A stretch of 50,126 bases of DNA from Bariatricus massiliensis. Lineage in GTDB: Bacteria; Bacillota; Clostridia; Lachnospirales; Lachnospiraceae. The DNA is taken from assembly GCF_900086725.1 (NCBI RefSeq), contig NZ_LT574832.1, positions 1-50,126 of the forward strand, in the 5' to 3' direction. Below the pieces are notes generated by a model. That model saw only the letters and a list, made by a program, of their open reading frames with translations, was not told the origin of the DNA and made no database searches. This document shows positions 5,891 through 14,824 of this stretch, one piece after another. Position numbers and translations under genes: made by a program. Within the stretch, counting starts at the first letter, position 1. Each line of letters begins with the position of its first letter.

Positions 5891-7171
5891 TTATCTGATT
5901 TCTGATTTGCCGCCCATATACGGCCGAAGCACTTCTGGAATTCTCACAGAACCGTCTTCCTGCAGATTATTTTCCAAGAAAGCAATCAACATTCTAGGTG
6001 GTGCAACAACTGTATTGTTTAACGTATGGGCAAAATATTTGCTGCCGTCTGCTCCTTTGACGCGGATTCCAAGCCTTCTGGCCTGAGCGTCCCCAAGGTT
6101 GGAACAGCTTCCTACTTCAAAATACTTCTTCTGTCTCGGTGACCATGCTTCTACATCACAGGATTTCACCTTTAAGTCGGCAAGATCTCCGGAGCAGCAC
6201 TCTAAAGTCCGCACTGGTATATCAAGGGAGCGGAACAAGTCAACCGTATTTTTCCAAAGCTCATCATACCATTTCATGCTTTCTTCCGGTTTGCAGACAA
6301 CAATCATTTCCTGTTTCTCAAATTGATGAATTCTGTATACCCCTCGTTCCTCGATTCCGTGTGCCCCTTTTTCTTTCCTGAAACATGGGGAATAAGAAGT
6401 CAAAGTCTGAGGCAGTGTTTCTTCATCCAACATGGTCTCTATAAACTTACCAATCATAGAGTGTTCACTGGTACCTATTAAATATAGATCCTCACCCTCA
6501 ATTTTATACATCATAGAGTCCATTTCGGCAAAACTCATAACTCCGGTAACCACGTTGCTGCGAATCATGAACGGAGGAATGCAATAAGTAAAGCCTCTGT
6601 CGATCATAAAATCACGGGCATAAGAAATCACAGAAGAGTGGAGTCTTGCGATATCACCCATTAGATAGTAAAAACCATTACCCGCAACCTTCCCGGCGCT
6701 CTCAAGATCGATGCCGTTAAATGTCTCCATAATCTCAGTGTGATAGGGAATTTCAAACGCAGGCACTACAGGTTCCCCGTATTTCTGTATTTCTACATTC
6801 TCGCTGTCATCCTTTCCTACAGGAACTGACGGGTCGATAATATTGGGGATGCTCATCATGATTTTTTTAATCTGTTCTTCTACTTCTTTTTCCTCCGCTG
6901 ATAAAGCTTCTACTCTATCCGCATTTGCCTGAACCTGTCTTTTTAACTCTTCAGCTTCTTCCTTTTTTCCCTGAGCCATACAAGCGCCAATTTGTTTAGA
7001 AATTTTGTTGCGCTCAGCACGAAGCGCCTCTACTTCCTGCTTAATCTCTCTGTTTTTCTTGTCCAGCTCTATGACTTCATCCACCAGAGGAAGCTTTGCA
7101 TCTTGAAACTTCTTTTTGATATTTTCCTTTACAACATCTGGATTATTTCTCACAAACTTAATATCTAACAT
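5891..7171 (-). CDS. serS: Serine--tRNA ligase
   Basis: A 426-residue class II aminoacyl-tRNA synthetase that charges tRNA-Ser with serine. It has the N-terminal coiled-coil tRNA-binding arm (residues about 30-110, rich in Lys and Glu), the motif 2 region FRKEKGAHGIEERGVYRIHQFEKQEM, the serine-pocket segment YLIGTSEHS, and motif 3 near the C-terminus (TVVAPPRMLIAFLENN). The length is normal for SerRS. It lies 54 bases after DUF4446 on the same strand, too close for a T-box leader, so its expression is probably tied to the partition operon. tRNA-Ser(GCU), one of its substrates, lies at the far end of the window. Confidence 0.97.
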   Translation of the reverse strand: MLDIKFVRNNPDVVKENIKKKFQDAKLPLVDEVIELDKKNREIKQEVEALRAERNKISKQIGACMAQGKKEEAEELKRQVQANADRVEALSAEEKEVEEQIKKIMMSIPNIIDPSVPVGKDDSENVEIQKYGEPVVPAFEIPYHTEIMETFNGIDLESAGKVAGNGFYYLMGDIARLHSSVISYARDFMIDRGFTYCIPPFMIRSNVVTGVMSFAEMDSMMYKIEGEDLYLIGTSEHSMIGKFIETMLDEETLPQTLTSYSPCFRKEKGAHGIEERGVYRIHQFEKQEMIVVCKPEESMKWYDELWKNTVDLFRSLDIPVRTLECCSGDLADLKVKSCDVEAWSPRQKKYFEVGSCSNLGDAQARRLGIRVKGADGSKYFAHTLNNTVVAPPRMLIAFLENNLQEDGSVRIPEVLRPYMGGKSEIR

Positions 7172-7225
7172 AGTCCTTCTCCTTCTCTTCTCAACTTTCC
7201 CATTTCTTTAAACTTTTAATCACTT

Positions 7226-7771
7226 TTATAAATTCTTTTTCACTACTTCCTGAACATCCGGGTCATAAACTTCTTGATAAATAGCCTGTTCCAGCGACTC
7301 TGCCTCTTCGTCCGCCAGTTCTATGTAACTCTGTCCCCTGACGATTTCCTTTATATAAGTATAACATCCCTCGCGGCTGTGCATAGCATTGATAATCCAG
7401 CCACTGTTATTTCCGTCCAGCAGAGTGAGGGCGAAGCTCAATTTACCGCCCATTTCATTGAATGCATCGTATTTTACAATACCGACCTTCTGATAATTGC
7501 TCTGTATCATATGGAAAATCTCTTTAATATCAAGACGGTTTTTCTTTGCAATATCTGCAATTTCATCCAGTTCATCAAATTTTTCCAGAATGCTCTCCTC
7601 AAGATTCTTGCCATCACGGCCTCTCATGAAAGAGGAATAGCTGCTCTTCAGACGGCTGTACTTCATATTTACATTCATATATAATAAAAACATCAATACA
7701 ATCAGCATAATCAATAGAATAAATATGTAAGCCGGATCTATGCCGATAGCTGTTAATATTTTACTCTCCAT
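7226..7771 (-). CDS. DUF4446 family membrane-anchored protein
   Basis: A 181-residue protein with one N-terminal transmembrane helix (residues about 14-33, YIFILLIMLIVLMFLLYMNV), then a coiled-coil-like region and a conserved domain containing VGIVKYDAFNEMGGKLSFALTLLDGNNSGWIINAMHSREGCYTYIKEI. This is the DUF4446 signature, a family usually encoded right after parB in clostridia. The function is unknown; the position suggests a link to chromosome partition or cell-cycle membrane events. It starts 5 bases from the end of parB, so it is co-transcribed. Confidence 0.8.
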   Translation of the reverse strand: MESKILTAIGIDPAYIFILLIMLIVLMFLLYMNVNMKYSRLKSSYSSFMRGRDGKNLEESILEKFDELDEIADIAKKNRLDIKEIFHMIQSNYQKVGIVKYDAFNEMGGKLSFALTLLDGNNSGWIINAMHSREGCYTYIKEIVRGQSYIELADEEAESLEQAIYQEVYDPDVQEVVKKNL

Positions 7772-7776
7772 TTATT

Positions 7777-8691
7777 TTATTCTCCTTCACGAATCGTCAT
7801 AAGTAAATCGAATATACGTTCGAGTTCGTTGTCGGAATAATATTCGATTTCTATCTTTCCTTTGCCATTTGTCTTGTGATTTACATGTACTTTGGTACCT
7901 ATAATATTTTTGATTTTTTCTTCTAAATCCTCGTAGACAAATGTATTTTTAACTTCTGTCTTAACCGGTTTTTCCTTTTTAGGATTTTTCAACTCTTTTA
8001 CTAACTTCTCCGTCTCACGAACGCTCAACTTTTCATCAAATATTTTATTGGCAATCATATACTGCTGTTCTTCATCATCAATTGCCAAAAGTGCCCTCGC
8101 ATGTCCGGTAGATATCATATCATCGATAATCATCTGCTGCACTTTCTCATTCAATTTTAAAAGACGCATAGAGTTTGTCACCGCAGTACGGCTCTTTGAT
8201 ACACGCTCGGCAACCTCATCCTGTTTAAGGTTGAATTCATGAAGCAATTTTCTGAACGCCATGGCTTCTTCAATAGGATTTAAGTTTTCTCTTTGAATAT
8301 TCTCTATCAAAGAGATTTCTAAAATTTCTTGATTGGTATACTCTTTAATTATGACCGGAACTTCTTTTATTCCTGCCATCTTAGCGGCACGCCAGCGGCG
8401 TTCACCGGCTATTATCTCATAATAGTCTTTTCTTTTCTGTACAATTAATGGCTGAAGAATACCAAACTGTTTAATAGAATCTGCCAATTCAAGAAGTGCG
8501 TCTTCCTCAAAGTTTTTTCTAGGCTGTTCTCTGTTCGGCTCCACATCATTGATTTTCATCATAATTGGCCCAGAAGATTGGATTTCATCCTTTTTTACAT
8601 CTTCTGTTCCTCTTCTCGATGTTTTTGCTGATTTATTATCAGGTATAAGACTGTCGAGGCCTTTTCCTAATCCACTACGCTTTACCGCCAT
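7777..8691 (-). CDS. parB: Chromosome-partitioning protein ParB (Spo0J)
   Basis: A 304-residue ParB. The CTP-binding N-terminal domain shows MKINDVEPNREQPRKNF, then the ENIQRENLNPIEEA segment and the GERRWRAAKMAG box. A central helix-turn-helix for parS binding follows (LKQDEVAERVSKSRTAVTNSMRLLKL), and then a C-terminal dimerization region after a basic linker. It should load onto the parS sites at 9570-9585 and 9617-9632 and spread as a sliding clamp, helping SMC loading and origin segregation. Two bases separate it from parA, a normal operon arrangement. Confidence 0.96.
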   Translation of the reverse strand: MAVKRSGLGKGLDSLIPDNKSAKTSRRGTEDVKKDEIQSSGPIMMKINDVEPNREQPRKNFEEDALLELADSIKQFGILQPLIVQKRKDYYEIIAGERRWRAAKMAGIKEVPVIIKEYTNQEILEISLIENIQRENLNPIEEAMAFRKLLHEFNLKQDEVAERVSKSRTAVTNSMRLLKLNEKVQQMIIDDMISTGHARALLAIDDEEQQYMIANKIFDEKLSVRETEKLVKELKNPKKEKPVKTEVKNTFVYEDLEEKIKNIIGTKVHVNHKTNGKGKIEIEYYSDNELERIFDLLMTIREGE

Positions 8692-8693
8692 AC

Positions 8694-9461
8694 TTACTCT
8701 TCTCCTTTATGAATAACTTCATCTGCCAACAACATATAACTTTCCGCTCCCGATGACTTTGGATCATAATAATTAATCGGCAGTCCATGGCTGGGAGCCT
8801 CAGCCAAACGTATATTTCTAGGAATTATTGTCTTATAAATCGCTTGATTCAAATTGTCTTTTACATTTTCAACAACCTGTAGTGATAGATTGGTTCTGGC
8901 ATCATACATAGTGAATACTACCCCTTCCATCTCCAGCCGGTCGTTCAACCGCTCTTTCACAAGATCTATTGTCCTTATTAACTGACTCAGACCTTCCAAA
9001 GCATAATATTCACATTGTATAGGTACTAATACTGTGTCTGCTGTAGTCATTGCATTAATTGTTAGCATACTGAGAGACGGCGGACAATCAATTATAATAA
9101 AATCATAGTTATCCTTGATTTTATGTACTTCATCACGTAGAATATATTCTTTATTATCAACATCAATTAATTCGATTTCTGCTGCTGACAAATCAATACT
9201 GGTGGGTAATACATCCAGATTTTCAAAAACATCCTTCACCAAAACTTGTTCGATAGAAGCCTCCCCAATAATCAAATCATATACTGTATATTCTACTTCA
9301 TCTTTATTTACACTAAGACCACTCGTCATGTTACCTTGTGGGTCCATATCAACTGCAAGAATCTTTTTGCCTTTTGCTGCCAGACAAGAAGAGAGGTTGA
9401 TAGCTGTAGTCGTTTTTCCAACACCACCCTTTTGGTTGGCAACAGCAATAATTCTTCCCAT
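8694..9461 (-). CDS. parA: Chromosome-partitioning ATPase ParA (Soj)
   Basis: A 255-residue ParA ATPase. It has the deviant Walker A KGGVGKTTT near residue 11, DMDPQGN near 40, the IIIDCPPSLSMLTINAM motif near 120, and the C-terminal IPRNIRLAEAPSHGLPI segment of Soj proteins. It binds DNA nonspecifically as a dimer and is driven by ParB. In Bacillus, Soj also regulates DnaA, and the nearby oriC makes that plausible here. The start ATG follows a run with AAAGGGG. The gene lies directly downstream of two parS sites, so expression may respond to ParB spreading. Confidence 0.96.
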   Translation of the reverse strand: MGRIIAVANQKGGVGKTTTAINLSSCLAAKGKKILAVDMDPQGNMTSGLSVNKDEVEYTVYDLIIGEASIEQVLVKDVFENLDVLPTSIDLSAAEIELIDVDNKEYILRDEVHKIKDNYDFIIIDCPPSLSMLTINAMTTADTVLVPIQCEYYALEGLSQLIRTIDLVKERLNDRLEMEGVVFTMYDARTNLSLQVVENVKDNLNQAIYKTIIPRNIRLAEAPSHGLPINYYDPKSSGAESYMLLADEVIHKGEE

Positions 9462-9492
9462 AATTTAGTAATACCCCTTTCTAAAAACAAAG

Positions 9493-9513
9493 TGGATGCT
9501 TTTGTTATGCATC
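9493..9513. repeat. Hairpin in the parA leader
   Basis: GGATGC and GCATCC pair around a 9-base AT-rich loop, between the parA promoter and its start codon. It may affect leader RNA folding; no T-run follows. Confidence 0.35.
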
Positions 9514-9535
9514 CAATTATCCACCATATGTTATC

Positions 9536-9564
9536 ATTATACCACATCATCTTTTTATTATCTA
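9536..9564 (-). promoter_or_regulatory. Promoter for the parA-parB operon
   Basis: On the minus strand TGG TATAAT forms an extended -10 at 9541-9536. The -35 seventeen bases upstream (TAGATA) is weak. The first parS site lies immediately upstream of it, so ParB binding could modulate it. Confidence 0.5.
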
Positions 9565-9569
9565 TACAA

Positions 9570-9585
9570 TGTTTCACGTGAAACA
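9570..9585. promoter_or_regulatory. parS site (ParB-binding)
   Basis: TGTTTCACGTGAAACA is a perfect 16-bp palindrome and matches the universal bacterial parS consensus exactly. Confidence 0.95.
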
Positions 9586-9616
9586 TTATTTTTTACTTTT
9601 TTGTTGTTTCATACAA

Positions 9617-9632
9617 TGTTTCACGTGAAACA
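9617..9632. promoter_or_regulatory. parS site (ParB-binding), second copy
   Basis: A second perfect TGTTTCACGTGAAACA palindrome, 47 bases from the first (start to start). The flanking bases ATACAA are also shared on the left. Confidence 0.95.
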
Positions 9633-9703
9633 TTTGTTGTATTTTGTAATATTTTTAATAAAATATATTTTTCATATCTCTTTCACCATTAATTGGATTA
9701 TGT

Positions 9704-9709
9704 TATAAT
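9704..9709 (+). promoter_or_regulatory. Extended -10 promoter for the alpha/beta hydrolase gene
   Basis: TGT TATAAT is an extended -10 about 65 bases upstream of the start codon. The -35 (TTTCAC at 9681-9686) is weak. Confidence 0.5.
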
Positions 9710-9774
9710 TGAACAATAAGCTTTACTGTGAACGAGGGATGGTATAACAAGATAATAGAAAGGTGGTCATAATA

Positions 9775-10728
9775 TTGAAAAAGAAACTTAAGGCCTGTGC
9801 TATTCTTGCTTCTTTGGCGACAGGTACTATATATGTCATAAATAGAATAATATATTATCTTTCAACGATAGATAATCTTCTTGGCAACACTGAGGGCAAT
9901 TACTATGAATGGCGCTTCGGAAAAATATTTTACAAAAAGCAAGGAGAAGGAGAGCCTATTCTATTGATTCATGATCTTAATGCTCATAGTTCTGGATATG
10001 AATGGAAAAAGGCTGCTTCTATACTGGCAGAACACAACACTGTATATACTATAGACCTTCTCGGATGTGGGCGCTCTGATAAGCCCAATATTACATATAC
10101 TAATTTTTTGTATGTCCAGATGCTTAATGATTTTATCAAACATATAATAGGTAGAAAAACAGATGTGATTGCAACAGGAGAGTCTGCTTCCTTTGTTATA
10201 ATGGCATGTAATACAGGGGATGACACTATAGATAAAATAGCGATGGTTAATCCTGTTTCTATGTATGAACTAGCTAAAGTTCCTACAAAGAGAACAAAGA
10301 CCTTGAAGTTTTTAATAAATATACCTATATTGGGAACATTGCTCTATAATATACTCCAATCACAAAAGTCTTTGAATGAAATTTTCGCGTTTAACTACTT
10401 TTATGACAGCGCAAAAATAGATAATACAATCGTAAAAGCATATTATGAAGCAGCTCATACCGATAAAATCAAATCAAAGTATTTGTTTGCAAGTATTAAG
10501 GGAAGATTTACGAGAGCAAATATTTCTCCTTGCATCGGCAACATTAATAATAGTATTTTTGTTATATCAGGAAATGGAAATCCTCAATACGAAGAAACTG
10601 CAGAACAGTACAAACGCTTTATTCCAGCTATTGAGACTGTTTCGATTCCCGATACTAAATATCTTCCTCAATTAGAAAAACCATATGATTTTGCTGAACA
10701 AATTAAAATATTTTTTGATATCAATTAA
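9775..10728 (+). CDS. Membrane-anchored alpha/beta-hydrolase-fold protein with degenerate catalytic triad
   Basis: I take the TTG at 9775 as start because AAAGGTGG lies 8 bases before it; a GTG at 9763 overlaps that ribosome site. The 317-residue protein has an N-terminal hydrophobic anchor (about residues 7-28) and an alpha/beta hydrolase fold: PILLIHDLNAHS, YTIDLLGCGRSDKP near 91 and the nucleophile elbow TGESASF with Ser137. The elbow has Ser instead of the second Gly of GxSxG. Where family members carry the acid (GEKDP) this one reads SGNGNP (Asn269), and where the His lies (AGHLPHLERP) it reads DTKYLPQLEKP (Lys295). It may thus be a non-catalytic binding protein. It is the only plus-strand gene in the left origin arm, facing the replication fork. 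Confidence 0.75.
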   Translation: MKKKLKACAILASLATGTIYVINRIIYYLSTIDNLLGNTEGNYYEWRFGKIFYKKQGEGEPILLIHDLNAHSSGYEWKKAASILAEHNTVYTIDLLGCGRSDKPNITYTNFLYVQMLNDFIKHIIGRKTDVIATGESASFVIMACNTGDDTIDKIAMVNPVSMYELAKVPTKRTKTLKFLINIPILGTLLYNILQSQKSLNEIFAFNYFYDSAKIDNTIVKAYYEAAHTDKIKSKYLFASIKGRFTRANISPCIGNINNSIFVISGNGNPQYEETAEQYKRFIPAIETVSIPDTKYLPQLEKPYDFAEQIKIFFDIN

Positions 10729-10763
10729 AAAGAAACCGGTATTTTTTACCGGTTTCTTTTTTT
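10728..10763. terminator. Bidirectional terminator between hydrolase and rsmG
   Basis: AAGAAACCGGTA (10730-10741) pairs with TACCGGTTTCTT (10747-10758), followed by T on the plus strand and flanked by A (T on the minus strand) on the other side. It ends both converging genes; the rsmG stop codon overlaps its edge. Confidence 0.9.
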
Positions 10764-11475
10764 ATTTAATTGGTTCTTTGGAAGGAAGCCCAGCTTTTCG
10801 TGGGAACTTCTTTCCTGTATTTTTATGTTTATCAATTTTCAAAAGCGAGCGGCTGATATCACTTCCCGGAAGCTGAAATTTTACAATGTCACTCAACTTA
10901 CCACCTAAAATCTTAATGGCTGTCTTAGACTCATTTACCTCCGCGTCAATGTCACCTGATTTATAAGGTATAAAACTCCCGCTTAATTTTACATATGGCA
11001 GACAATATTCGGAGAGGGTTGAAAGATTAGCTACTGCTCTTGATACACAAAGATCATAGCTCTCTCTGTAATTCTCCTTACGTGCAAAATCTTCCGCACG
11101 CCCGTGAATTGTGTGGATATCTTCTAAACCTAACTGTCCTATCACTTCATTGAGAAAATTAATTCTTTTATTAAGTGAATCCAGCAATGTTACTTTTACA
11201 TGTGGAAAAGCAATCTTTAATGGAATGCCTGGAAACCCGGCGCCTGTGCCAATATCTATGATAGTGTCTATTTTATGGATATCTATTATCTTGACTAATG
11301 ATAAACTGTCTACAAAGTGTTTTTCAATTACTTCTTCATATTCCGTTATACCAGTCAGATTCATTACCTTATTCCATTCAATAAGTAATTCATAATATCT
11401 GTCAAACTGATTTATCTGATTTTCTGTCAATGCGATATCCAAATCAGCCAGCTTTTTCTGAAATATTTCACTCAT
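10762..11475 (-). CDS. rsmG: 16S rRNA (guanine-N7) methyltransferase RsmG
   Basis: A 237-residue S-adenosylmethionine-dependent methyltransferase that modifies G527 (E. coli numbering) of 16S rRNA. The SAM motif DIGTGAGFPGIPLKI and the downstream VTLLDSLNKRINFLNEV are characteristic, as is SRAVANLSTLSEYCLPYVK. I start at the ATG at 11475 (MSEIFQKKL), which gives the usual length; a TTG seven codons earlier is possible. It follows mnmG on the minus strand, the classic gidA-gidB order near the origin. Confidence 0.94.
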   Translation of the reverse strand: MSEIFQKKLADLDIALTENQINQFDRYYELLIEWNKVMNLTGITEYEEVIEKHFVDSLSLVKIIDIHKIDTIIDIGTGAGFPGIPLKIAFPHVKVTLLDSLNKRINFLNEVIGQLGLEDIHTIHGRAEDFARKENYRESYDLCVSRAVANLSTLSEYCLPYVKLSGSFIPYKSGDIDAEVNESKTAIKILGGKLSDIVKFQLPGSDISRSLLKIDKHKNTGKKFPRKAGLPSKEPIK

Positions 11476-11525
11476 ATAAAGGATGTTTCCTTTCAATTAG
11501 TATTTTGTATACAATGTACTTATAT

Positions 11526-13418
11526 TTATTTTTGTCCCATATACACTAGCAGCACGGAGATATCTGCAGGGGAAACTCCTGATATTCTGGATGCCTGGCC
11601 TATAGAAACGGGACGGTACTGCTTGAGTTTTTGGACAGCTTCTATACGAAGACTGGGTACTTTATCGTAATCCATATTTTCCGGTATTCTGCGGGTCTCC
11701 AATTTTTTAAACTGCTCTACCTGTTTTAATTGGCGCTTGATATAACCTTCATACTTAATGTTGATATTGATCTGTTCTTTGATTTCATCACTCAGCGGCC
11801 TTCTCTGATAGTCAACTGATTCGAGCAGCTCGTAACTTAATTCAGGGCGGCGTATTAACTCTGCCAAGGTAGTTCCCGATGTAAGCGGCGTGCTTCCCGC
11901 ACGCTCCAGAATATTCTGCACTTCCTCGCCTGTTCCCATATTCGTATGTTCCAGACGTTCTATTTCTTCTTGAATTATTTGTTCTTTTTCTAATAAGGCA
12001 TGATAACGTTCTTCAGATATAAGGCCAATCTCATATCCGATTTTGGTCAATCGCTGGTCAGCGTTATCTTGTCTGAGCAGAAGACGGTATTCCGCGCGTG
12101 ATGTCATCATCCTATAGGGCTCATGACTCTCTTTTGTCACAAGGTCGTCGATCAACACCCCGATATAAGCCTGTGAGCGGTCCAAAATTATCTGCTCTTT
12201 TCCCATAATCTCCATGGCCGCATTGATTCCGGCTATCAGACCTTGTGCGGCCGCTTCTTCATAACCAGAACTTCCATTAAACTGCCCGCCGCTGAACAAC
12301 CCTTTTATATTCTTGAATTCTAGAGTGGGATGCAATTGTCTCGCGTCGATACAATCGTATTCAATGGCATAGGCATTGCGCACGATTTTCACATGCTCGA
12401 GACCCGGCACAGTGCGGTACATTGCATATTGTACATCTTCGGGAAGGGAACTGGACATTCCTCCGATATACATTTCATTAGTTTCCAATCCCTCCGGCTC
12501 AATAAACACTTGATGCCGGTTTTTGTCCGCGAATTTCACAACTTTGTCTTCGATGGACGGACAATACCGAGGGCCGGTCCCTTCTATCATACCGGAAAAT
12601 AAGGGAGACCTATCCAGATTATTCTTAATGATTTCATGCGTATGCTCATTCGTATAGGTGAGCCAGCAGGAGACTTGGTCTATCTGCACGTCTTCCGGAT
12701 TTGTGCTAAAGGAGAAGGGGACAACCCGCTCATCGCCGAATTGTTCCTCCATTTTGCTGAAATCCACACTTCTTCTATCGATTCTGGCCGGTGTTCCTGT
12801 CTTGAACCGATACATAGAAATTCCCAATTCCTTCAAACAGTCGGTCAGATAATTGGCAGCCTGAAGACCGTTTGGGCCGGTATTCATACTCACATCTCCA
12901 TAGATGCATCGCGCCTTCAAATAAGTCCCTGTACACAGTACTACAGCCTTACAATGATAGACTGCTCCGGAATAAGTCTGGACACCGGTTACTTTATTTT
13001 CTTCCGTCAAGATATTTACGATTTCACCCTGACGTATCTCCAGATTGTCCTGCTTTTCTAAAGTACGCCGCATCTGCCGGCTATAATTTTCTTTATCTGC
13101 CTGAGCACGGAGAGAATGTACCGCAGGGCCTTTTGATTTATTGAGCATTTTTGACTGAATAAAAGTCTTATCTATATTTTTGCCCATCTCACCGCCCAAG
13201 GCGTCGATTTCCCGTACAAGATGGCCTTTGGAACTGCCTCCTATATTCGGATTGCACGGCATCATGGCAATACTTTCTATACTGACAGTAAATATGATTG
13301 TACTCAGGCCAAGCCTTGCGCACGCAAGGGCGGCCTCACAGCCGGCGTGGCCGGCCCCCACAATCACTACATCATATTTATCATTATTTACCCATGCAGA
13401 ATTTGCTGAATATTTCAT
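11526..13418 (-). CDS. mnmG: tRNA uridine-5-carboxymethylaminomethyl synthesis protein MnmG (GidA)
   Basis: A 630-residue FAD protein that, with MnmE, modifies uridine 34 of several tRNAs. The FAD-binding motif VVIVGAGHAGCEAALA lies near residue 16, MPCNPNIGGSSKGHLVREIDALGG near 53, the second dinucleotide-binding region near 280 and the conserved C-terminal domain with RPELSYE. The ATG at 13418 follows AGGAGAAG and overlaps the mnmE end by 35 bases. That overlap is longer than usual, but no later ATG fits the FAD motif. Translational coupling to mnmE is likely, which suits two subunits of one complex. Confidence 0.96.
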   Translation of the reverse strand: MKYSANSAWVNNDKYDVVIVGAGHAGCEAALACARLGLSTIIFTVSIESIAMMPCNPNIGGSSKGHLVREIDALGGEMGKNIDKTFIQSKMLNKSKGPAVHSLRAQADKENYSRQMRRTLEKQDNLEIRQGEIVNILTEENKVTGVQTYSGAVYHCKAVVLCTGTYLKARCIYGDVSMNTGPNGLQAANYLTDCLKELGISMYRFKTGTPARIDRRSVDFSKMEEQFGDERVVPFSFSTNPEDVQIDQVSCWLTYTNEHTHEIIKNNLDRSPLFSGMIEGTGPRYCPSIEDKVVKFADKNRHQVFIEPEGLETNEMYIGGMSSSLPEDVQYAMYRTVPGLEHVKIVRNAYAIEYDCIDARQLHPTLEFKNIKGLFSGGQFNGSSGYEEAAAQGLIAGINAAMEIMGKEQIILDRSQAYIGVLIDDLVTKESHEPYRMMTSRAEYRLLLRQDNADQRLTKIGYEIGLISEERYHALLEKEQIIQEEIERLEHTNMGTGEEVQNILERAGSTPLTSGTTLAELIRRPELSYELLESVDYQRRPLSDEIKEQININIKYEGYIKRQLKQVEQFKKLETRRIPENMDYDKVPSLRIEAVQKLKQYRPVSIGQASRISGVSPADISVLLVYMGQK

Positions 13419-14763
13419 TGACCAAATCTTCTCCTATCGTTTCACCTGTTATACTGCCGAGAGCCTCATACGCATCCATTAGATCGATGGTAAAAAAGTC
13501 CTCCGGCATTTGGTTTTCTATACTGTCGTTAACTTTCATAAGGCTTTCATAAGCCGCCTTAAGTGCTGTCTTATGTCTGATATTGGTTATATATACTTGA
13601 TCGTTAAAAGAGACATTGCCGTGATAGAACATATCTTTTAACGTGTTCTCAAGTTCATGAATGCCCGTTTCCTCTTTTGCTGATATTTCTATCATAGGCT
13701 TTTCTATTTTTGTTTTCAACATTTGTTTCGTAATCACTGTGGATAAATCTGTTTTATTGAGGAGGATAATCGCGTTTTTATCTTTAATCATTTCAATTAT
13801 CTCATAATCATTTTCGTCTAATGGAAGAGAAGCGTCCACTACATAAATAATTAAATCTGCCTGCCCTGCATTTAGTTTCGCCTTATCTACCCCTATTTTT
13901 TCCACCAAGTCCTCTGCCTGACGTATTCCTGCGGTATCCATAATATTAAGGGAGATTCCTTGTAACTGGATATTTTCCTCCAGTACATCTCTGGTAGTCC
14001 CGGCTATATCGGTCACGATTGCCCTTTCTTCCCCTACAAGTACATTCATAAGTGACGATTTACCGGCATTCGGTTTTCCTACGATAACTGTCTTGATTCC
14101 TTCTCTCATGACCCGGCCGTCATCTGCCGTATCTAAGAGCTGTTTGATTCTGAGCAGGTTTTCATCTACCACTACTTTAAGCTTTTTCCCGTATCCGTCA
14201 ATTTCTATGTGCTCTGGATCGTCGAGTGCTGTTTCGATAAAAGCAGTGTGGTAAATGATATCATTTCTTATAACATCAATTTTTTTCTTAACTGCGCCTT
14301 TTAGCTGTTCAACAGAACTTTTCAGAGCATATTCATTTTTAGAATTAATGACATCAATTACTGCTTCGGCCTGCGATAGATCCATTCTTCCATTGAGAAA
14401 TGCCCTCTTAGAAAATTCTCCGGGTTCTGCCGGGCGGGCGCCATATTTTATAACGGTTTCTAATATCTTTTTTGTCACGTAGACGCCCCCATGACAATCA
14501 ATCTCCACCGTATCTTCCCCTGTGTAACTGTGAGGCCCCCTCATTAAAAGCACAAGCACCTCATCGATTTCCGCCTCTTCATCCACTATATATCCATAAT
14601 GTATCGTATGGCTTTTTTCACTTGAAAGCTTTTTTTCCTTCTTTCCCCTATAGATTCGATCGATAATAGAAAATGCTTCTTCGCCGCTCATACGTACAAT
14701 TCCAATTCCGGATGTAGTCATCGCCGTAGAAATTGCCGCTATTGTATCTGATTTATATCCCAT
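13384..14763 (-). CDS. mnmE: tRNA modification GTPase MnmE
   Basis: A 459-residue protein with an N-terminal tetrahydrofolate-binding domain (TIAAISTAMTTSGIGIVRMSG), a helical domain, an inserted G domain and a C-terminal cysteine motif. The G motifs are GKPNAGKSS (G1), AGTTRD (G2), DTAG (G3) and NKTD (G4). The last residues are FCMGK, a variant of FCIGK that carries the catalytic-type cysteine. The ATG at 14763 follows AAGGAGATATTT; a longer frame to 14805 has no ribosome site and is not used. It forms a complex with MnmG, encoded next. Confidence 0.96.
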   Translation of the reverse strand: MGYKSDTIAAISTAMTTSGIGIVRMSGEEAFSIIDRIYRGKKEKKLSSEKSHTIHYGYIVDEEAEIDEVLVLLMRGPHSYTGEDTVEIDCHGGVYVTKKILETVIKYGARPAEPGEFSKRAFLNGRMDLSQAEAVIDVINSKNEYALKSSVEQLKGAVKKKIDVIRNDIIYHTAFIETALDDPEHIEIDGYGKKLKVVVDENLLRIKQLLDTADDGRVMREGIKTVIVGKPNAGKSSLMNVLVGEERAIVTDIAGTTRDVLEENIQLQGISLNIMDTAGIRQAEDLVEKIGVDKAKLNAGQADLIIYVVDASLPLDENDYEIIEMIKDKNAIILLNKTDLSTVITKQMLKTKIEKPMIEISAKEETGIHELENTLKDMFYHGNVSFNDQVYITNIRHKTALKAAYESLMKVNDSIENQMPEDFFTIDLMDAYEALGSITGETIGEDLVNEIFSKFCMGK

Positions 14764-14824
14764 AAATATCTCCTTATTTATAAGGAATGGGAAGTAATTT
14801 TTCAATTACTCCCCAATCTTAATT

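Noticed and set aside
7172..7225. Possible T-box leader before serS
   Set aside because: Only 54 bases separate it from the upstream gene and there is no T-box sequence or terminator.
12330..13552. Several plus-strand open frames opposite mnmG and mnmE
   Set aside because: They are antisense shadows of well-recognised genes and have no start signals.
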